NCBI GenBank assembly: GCA_000997475.1
Contig: LCEC01000021.1
Location: forward strand, 1 to 9,127
From: Parcubacteria group bacterium GW2011_GWB1_42_6
Lineage (GTDB): Bacteria > Patescibacteriota > Minisyncoccia > Portnoybacterales > GWB1-42-6
DNA: 9,127 bases
Direction: 5' to 3'
Shown piece by piece: positions 5,473 through 9,127 of the stretch. How positions within the stretch are numbered: position 1 is the stretch's first letter; each line of letters begins with the position of its first letter. Below the pieces are notes generated by a model. That model made no database searches. It was not told the DNA's origin and was given only the letters and a program-made list of their open reading frames with translations. The position numbers and the translations under genes were made by a program.

Positions 5473-6923
5473 TATTTTAGGTTCTTCACCACTTCCATGA
5501 ATTTCTCCCCTCTTTCGTAAGAATGGCGGAAAAGGCCGAAACTGGCCGCTCCCGGGGAAAGCAAAACAATATCTCCTTTAGTTGAAAAGTCGCGGCTGAT
5601 TAAAACCGCTTCATTGATATCATCGGTTTTTTTGATTATTAATTCTTTTTTGCGGCCGCTCGAGAGGTTTTCTCTTATTTTTTGTTCCAATTTTTCTGTG
5701 GCCGTGCCATCCAAAAGAATCGCCGCTTTGCAACTTTGATTTATTTTTTTTGCCATTTCTTCAAATTCCAAATCTTTATCCGCTCCGCCGGCGATCAAAA
5801 TAAGATTCGGTTCCAATTCTTCTTTTTGTTCAAAGGCCGAGATAGCGGCAATAGCCGCGTCGGGGTTAGTGGCGGTGGTGTCATTGTAATATTTTACTCC
5901 CCGTTTTTCGGCAACCAATTGGAGTCTGCCTTCGAGCCCCGGAAATTCCGCGAGAGCGGATTTTATGTCTTGGCTTGGAACGTCAAAAAGCTTGGCTACG
6001 GAAATTGCCGCCAAAGCGTTGTTTAAAACGTGTCGGCCCGGAATTTTTATATCGCTCAAAGCGCAAATTTCTTCTTTGTTCGCTCCGAAATAGATTTTTT
6101 CTCCCCGCGCGTATGCTCCGATTCTGGGGGCCTGGCGCAAATGAGGCGGCCAATCTTCCATAAGCAGTTCGTCGCCATTTGGAGAATAGAAATAAACTTT
6201 TGATTTTGCTTCGCCGGCCATTTCTTGAAGATTTTGTTCGCCGTAATTCAAAAAGAGAAAATCTTTTTCGTCTTGAAATCGGAAAATAAGCTTTTTATCC
6301 TCCACATATTCATTATAGCTTGAATATCTGTCTTGGTGATCCGGGAAAACATTGGTAATAACGGAAACATGGGGGCTTTTTTTATGGCTTTTGGCATCGG
6401 CCAGCTGCCAAGACGAAAGTTCGAGAACGACAACAGAATCTTTGTTTATCTCGGGCAATTTTTCCAAAACCGAAGTGCGGATATTTCCGGCCAGAATGAC
6501 GTTATGATATTTTTTCTTGAGCAGATGCGCCAAAATTGAGGATGTGGTTGATTTTCCTTTGGTTCCGGTTACTCCGATGATTGGCGCCGGGCAAAGTTCC
6601 AAGAATATTCCAATGTCGCTATCGATGGGAATATTCCGTTTTCTGGCTATTTCCAAAAATTCGGATTTTTCGGGAACGGCCGGATTTTTTATCACCAGAT
6701 CGGTTTCTTCAAAATCTTTGGTTCGGTGTTCTCCCAAAACCAATTCCACCGGCAAATCTTTTATTTTTTCCAGGCTCTCTTTGAGTTCCTTTTCTTTTCT
6801 TAAATCGGTGGCAAGCACTTTTGCTCCCTGTTTGGCAAAAAATTTAACCACGCCCAAACCTCCTCCGTGGAGGCCGATTCCCATCACCGTTACTTTTTTA
6901 TCTTTAAGGTCTTCTAAATTCAT
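5472..6923 (-). CDS. murD: UDP-N-acetylmuramoyl-L-alanine--D-glutamate ligase
   Basis: A cytoplasmic Mur ligase of 483 residues that adds D-Glu to UDP-MurNAc-L-Ala using ATP. The N-terminal Rossmann-like domain starts KKVTVMGIGLHGGG. The P-loop GTKGKSTT lies at about 120-127, LELSSWQLAD near 167-176, and NVFPDHQDRY near 191-200. A lysine in EDKKLIF is at the position of the carbamylated lysine of Mur ligases. GLEGRLQ and NDTTATNPDA (about 347-356) lead into the C-terminal domain, with GGADKD and SPGAASFG near the end. The usual NDSKATN reads NDTTATN here. The ATG at 6923 is preferred, with a weak GGA upstream. A GTG at 6932 in the same frame (MENMNLED) is a real alternative. The stop codon abuts palindromic element 2 and the start abuts element 3. 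Confidence 0.95.
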   Translation of the reverse strand: MNLEDLKDKKVTVMGIGLHGGGLGVVKFFAKQGAKVLATDLRKEKELKESLEKIKDLPVELVLGEHRTKDFEETDLVIKNPAVPEKSEFLEIARKRNIPIDSDIGIFLELCPAPIIGVTGTKGKSTTSSILAHLLKKKYHNVILAGNIRTSVLEKLPEINKDSVVVLELSSWQLADAKSHKKSPHVSVITNVFPDHQDRYSSYNEYVEDKKLIFRFQDEKDFLFLNYGEQNLQEMAGEAKSKVYFYSPNGDELLMEDWPPHLRQAPRIGAYARGEKIYFGANKEEICALSDIKIPGRHVLNNALAAISVAKLFDVPSQDIKSALAEFPGLEGRLQLVAEKRGVKYYNDTTATNPDAAIAAISAFEQKEELEPNLILIAGGADKDLEFEEMAKKINQSCKAAILLDGTATEKLEQKIRENLSSGRKKELIIKKTDDINEAVLISRDFSTKGDIVLLSPGAASFGLFRHSYERGEKFMEVVKNLK

Positions 6924-6933
6924 ATTTTCCACG

Positions 6934-7069
6934 CTAATTACGAATTTAAAGCCAATTACGAATGGAATGCCACGGAAGAGTCTTAGCGGTTCACCCTCTC
7001 CTTTAAAAGGAGAGGGGGTTTGGGTGAGGTAATTTATTCGTAATTAGAGCGAATTTTATTCGTAATTAG
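6934..7069. repeat. Palindromic element 3 (TACGAAT heptamers) between mraY and murD, with nested repeat copy C
   Basis: CTAATTACGAAT at 6934-6945 and AATTACGAAT at 6954-6963 face ATTCGTAATTAG at 7036-7047 and 7058-7069. The two arms thus carry two units each and can pair around a loop that holds repeat copy C. The outer right end extends through GTAATTAGTGAGGGC (7062-7076), which resembles the terminal repeats of elements 2 and 4 and touches the mraY stop codon. The spacer contains no gene. Confidence 0.85.
6982..7030 (+). repeat. C-rich hairpin plus G-rich tail repeat, copy C
   Basis: CTTAGCGGTTC (6982-6992) is identical to the lead-in of copy A. It is followed by CCCTCTCCTT, loop TAA, AAGGAGAGGG and the tail GGTTTGGGTGAGG. 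TCACCC at 6991-6996 can also pair with GGGTGA at 7022-7027, giving an alternative fold. The copy sits in the loop of palindromic element 3, as if one repeat had inserted into another. Confidence 0.75.
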
Positions 7070-7075
7070 TGAGGG

Positions 7076-8128
7076 CTATAGATAGAATCTGTCCAAAAAC
7101 GAGATTATAAGTCCCAGTATAGCCGAAACGCCCGAAATAATCCAGAACCGCATGGTGATTTGCGTTTCGGGCCATCCTTTTGACTCCAGATGATGATGGA
7201 TGGGCGCGGAAGCAAAAACCTTCTTGCCATGGCGCAATTTTTTGCTGATTATTTGAATTATCACTGAAAGCGATTCAATAACCATAATTGAACCAATGAT
7301 TAGCAAAAGAATAAACTGATTCGTGAGCATGGCGATGATGCCAAGCGTGATTCCCAAAGACATGGCGCCCGTGTCGCCCATAAAAAACTTTGCCGGGCAG
7401 ATATTAAACCAAAGAAAAGCCAAAAGCGCTCCGATAATCGCGGCGCAAAAAGCGGCTAAATCATAATGGCCTTGCGAAAAAGCGATTACGCCGTAGGCGG
7501 CGAAAGAAGTGAGCAGCGCTCCTCCGGCCAGTCCATCTAAGCCGTCGGTTTCGTTGACCGAAAAAGCGGTGGCGACCAGAACAATGATAAAAACGGGAAT
7601 GTACCAAAATCCAATATCAAAATTTCCCACGAATGGGACATGAATCACGCTCCAGTCGAGTTTTGTGAAAAACCACCAAGCGCCGTAGCTGGCGATCAAA
7701 GTATATATTAAAATTCGATGGCGCATTTTAAGTCCTCCGCCGTTGGGACCGACTTTAAAAATCCCGAGCAAATCATCGGCCAGTCCAACGAGCGCCGAAG
7801 CCACCAAGGCGCCCAAAGGCAGAAGGTTTTGGCTGCGATTCAAAAAGTTTAAATTATGGAATATGGAATCCGGAGCCAGCCTTGAAAGCGCCCAAAAAAG
7901 CAAAGTTAAAATTAAAACAGTGAGCCAGATTAAAAGCCCTCCCATGGTGGGTGTGCCTACTTTTTTTTGATGCATTTTGGAAAAGACGGGAGTATTTTCG
8001 CAACGGATTTGTTTGCCAAGACGGTATTTTTTCAAGAAATGCAACCAAATTGGAGTTAATAAAATCGCCAAAGCGAAACTTATGGCGGCCAGAATAAGGA
8101 CTCTTGATATTTGAAACAAATCTTGCAT
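7076..8128 (-). CDS. mraY: Phospho-N-acetylmuramoyl-pentapeptide-transferase
   Basis: An integral membrane enzyme of 350 residues (about ten helices) that transfers phospho-MurNAc-pentapeptide to undecaprenyl phosphate, making lipid I. Family motifs are all present: HQKKVGTPTMGG (about 53-64), the Mg-binding pair in LADDLLGIFK (about 116-125), SVNETDGLDGLAGG (about 190-203), FFMGDTGAMSLG (about 248-259) and the APIHHHLE loop (about 308-315). The ATG at 8128 is chosen because AGGGTG at 8140-8135 stands six bases before it. A GTG at 8137 in the same frame would add three residues but lies inside that purine tract. The tract itself is the end of palindromic element 4. It is second in the visible run, after the carboxypeptidase and before murD, as in classical dcw order from mraY on. 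Confidence 0.96.
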   Translation of the reverse strand: MQDLFQISRVLILAAISFALAILLTPIWLHFLKKYRLGKQIRCENTPVFSKMHQKKVGTPTMGGLLIWLTVLILTLLFWALSRLAPDSIFHNLNFLNRSQNLLPLGALVASALVGLADDLLGIFKVGPNGGGLKMRHRILIYTLIASYGAWWFFTKLDWSVIHVPFVGNFDIGFWYIPVFIIVLVATAFSVNETDGLDGLAGGALLTSFAAYGVIAFSQGHYDLAAFCAAIIGALLAFLWFNICPAKFFMGDTGAMSLGITLGIIAMLTNQFILLLIIGSIMVIESLSVIIQIISKKLRHGKKVFASAPIHHHLESKGWPETQITMRFWIISGVSAILGLIISFLDRFYL

Positions 8129-8135
8129 ATTAGGC

Positions 8136-8237
8136 ACCCTACTAAATTACAAATCTTTTACAAATATTACCAATTTACGAATTTGTATTGATTTGTATAT
8201 TAGTAAGATTTGTACTTAATTAGTAATTTGGTAGGGT
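8136..8237. repeat. Palindromic element 4 (TACAAAT heptamers, 15-bp terminal repeats) between dac and mraY
   Basis: ACCCTACTAAATTAC at 8136-8150 is inverted at 8223-8237 with one mismatch. Inside are TACAAAT at 8148-8154 and 8159-8165, TACGAAT at 8176-8182, and ATTTGTA at 8181-8187, 8191-8197 and 8208-8214. The whole 102 bases can fold as one long imperfect hairpin. The terminal repeats match those of element 2 at the pattern ACCCTNCNNAATTAC. The left end provides the AGGGT before mraY. Confidence 0.85.
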
Positions 8238-8248
8238 TCGAGGTTATT

Positions 8249-9127
8249 TTACCACGAATAAGCTTTGTTCGTCCATTTAATCAGGTTGGAAGTTTCGGCC
8301 ATTCGATCCGGAGTATCCATCACGACAACAATAACGGTTGATTTGCCGTCGGGAGCCGCGAAGGCCGTAGCCATGCAATTTCCCGCTTCTTCGGTGTAGC
8401 CGGTTTTGGCGGCGATGATTTGCGGAATTTTTCCCAGGAGCTTATTGGTGTTGTTTAAAATGTGTTTATCGCCTTCTTGGGAAGTTATGCTTGTTTGCTT
8501 GGTTTGCATAATTTCCACGAGAATCGGCTGTTTCAAGACTTCGGCCATTATTTTTACAAGTTCCCAGGCGCTCGAAAAATTGCTTGGGTTGAGTCCGCTT
8601 GAATCGGCAAAAGAAGTATCTTTTAATCCCATATTGGCAGCTTTTTTATTCATTAAATCAATGAAATTACGGCCGGATTTTTTTTCGATATTTTCGGCCA
8701 AAGCCGCGGCCGCGTCGTTGCTTGATTCAATAAGCATTGCCGAGAGAAGATTTTTGACCGTCAAGCTCTCCCCTGCCAAAAACCCGCCCATTATTCCTTC
8801 CGTGTTTACGGCTTCCTGGCTCACCGAAAAAATCTCTTCGGTTTTGGCATTTTCCATTACTACGAGAGCCGTCATTAATTTGGTGAGGCTGGCAATCGGC
8901 CGCGATTCCCGGATGCCGTTGTATTCAAAAAGCGCGGAATGATTTTTTTCGTCAAAAATCAAAACCGATTTGGCGCTTATTTTGGGATCGGCAATTTCCC
9001 AATTGCGTATGGGCCCGTCGGGCAGCAATATCTGGGCCGAGACAAAAAGATTTTCCGAAAGAGGAAGTTTTAAATCCGAAATATCGGCGATGATTCTTTG
9101 ATTGGAGCTGGTTTGCGGCTCTTCTGC
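8249..9127 (-). CDS. Serine-type D-alanyl-D-alanine carboxypeptidase, peptidase family S11 (partial at right edge)
   Basis: The frame is open from the right edge to TAA at 8249, giving 292 visible residues. A TTG at 9028 is internal, so the true start and any signal peptide or membrane anchor are outside. All three penicillin-binding motifs are present: ASLTK (catalytic Ser about 80, Lys about 83), SSN (about 135-137) and KTGYT (about 241-245). The enzyme should remove the terminal D-Ala of stem pentapeptides outside the membrane. The protein stops soon after the catalytic domain (VVVMDTPDRM, then about 18 residues). It therefore lacks the C-terminal beta domain and amphipathic anchor of E. 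coli PBP5 and is more like short DacF/PBP7-type members. It heads the visible cell-wall run on the minus strand, followed by mraY. Confidence 0.93.
   Translation of the reverse strand, partial: AEEPQTSSNQRIIADISDLKLPLSENLFVSAQILLPDGPIRNWEIADPKISAKSVLIFDEKNHSALFEYNGIRESRPIASLTKLMTALVVMENAKTEEIFSVSQEAVNTEGIMGGFLAGESLTVKNLLSAMLIESSNDAAAALAENIEKKSGRNFIDLMNKKAANMGLKDTSFADSSGLNPSNFSSAWELVKIMAEVLKQPILVEIMQTKQTSITSQEGDKHILNNTNKLLGKIPQIIAAKTGYTEEAGNCMATAFAAPDGKSTVIVVVMDTPDRMAETSNLIKWTNKAYSW

Noticed and set aside
6517..7032. Plus-strand open frame of 171 residues across the start of murD
   Set aside because: It lies antisense to the conserved N-terminal and P-loop region of murD and runs on through a non-coding repeat; Ser/Pro-rich composition is typical of a shadow frame.
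8406..8942. Plus-strand open frame of 178 residues opposite the carboxypeptidase
   Set aside because: It is antisense to a gene with all three catalytic motifs and has no ribosome site or recognisable family feature.
1..9127. tRNA, rRNA or riboswitch genes
   Set aside because: No cloverleaf, rRNA core or recognisable riboswitch signature was seen by eye in the non-coding stretches; the spacers are explained by repeats, the terminator and the divergent promoter.

Overview
The window reads as a short stretch of chromosome from a small-genome bacterium, most likely a Candidate Phyla Radiation (Patescibacteria, Parcubacteria-type) organism. That placement is an inference. It rests on compact core proteins, lysine- and isoleucine-rich composition, few Shine-Dalgarno sites before core genes, a reduced cell-wall cluster, and intergenic spaces filled with palindromic repeats. 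No taxonomic marker was searched.

Layout, left to right. Positions 1-671 (minus): 5' part of a secreted coiled-coil protein resembling the N-terminus of EnvC/CwlO/PcsB-type murein hydrolases, truncated by the window edge. 694-2172 (minus): gltX, glutamyl-tRNA synthetase. 2184-2241: divergent promoter region. 2242-2652 (plus): two tandem, apparently paralogous two-helix membrane miniproteins of 60 and 62 residues. The second appears to start at ACG. A strong intrinsic terminator follows at 2676-2705. 2706-2890: repeat-rich gap between convergent genes. 2891-9127 (minus): a dac - mraY - murD - ftsW - murG run, with dac cut by the right edge.

The minus-strand cluster covers the lipid II steps and their neighbours. 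MurD adds D-Glu to the UDP-MurNAc peptide, MraY makes lipid I, MurG makes lipid II, FtsW polymerises it at the septum, and the S11 enzyme trims stem peptides. The order mraY-murD-ftsW-murG is the classical dcw order. A carboxypeptidase sits upstream where murE/murF often lie, and no murC, ddl, ftsQ, ftsA or ftsZ follows murG.

The most unusual content lies between the genes. Each of the four spacers inside dac-mraY-murD-ftsW-murG is occupied by a palindromic element. The element starts at or just after the upstream stop codon and ends at or just before the downstream start. They share iterated heptamers of the type T-R-C-R-R-A-Y (TGCGAAC, TACGGAT, TACGAAT, TACAAAT). Two have clear terminal inverted repeats of the form ACCCTNCNNAATTAC. 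The inner GGG of that repeat lies where the Shine-Dalgarno of mraY and ftsW would be, suggesting a coupling device. A second repeat family (C-rich hairpin plus G-rich tail) occurs three times, once nested inside one of these palindromes.
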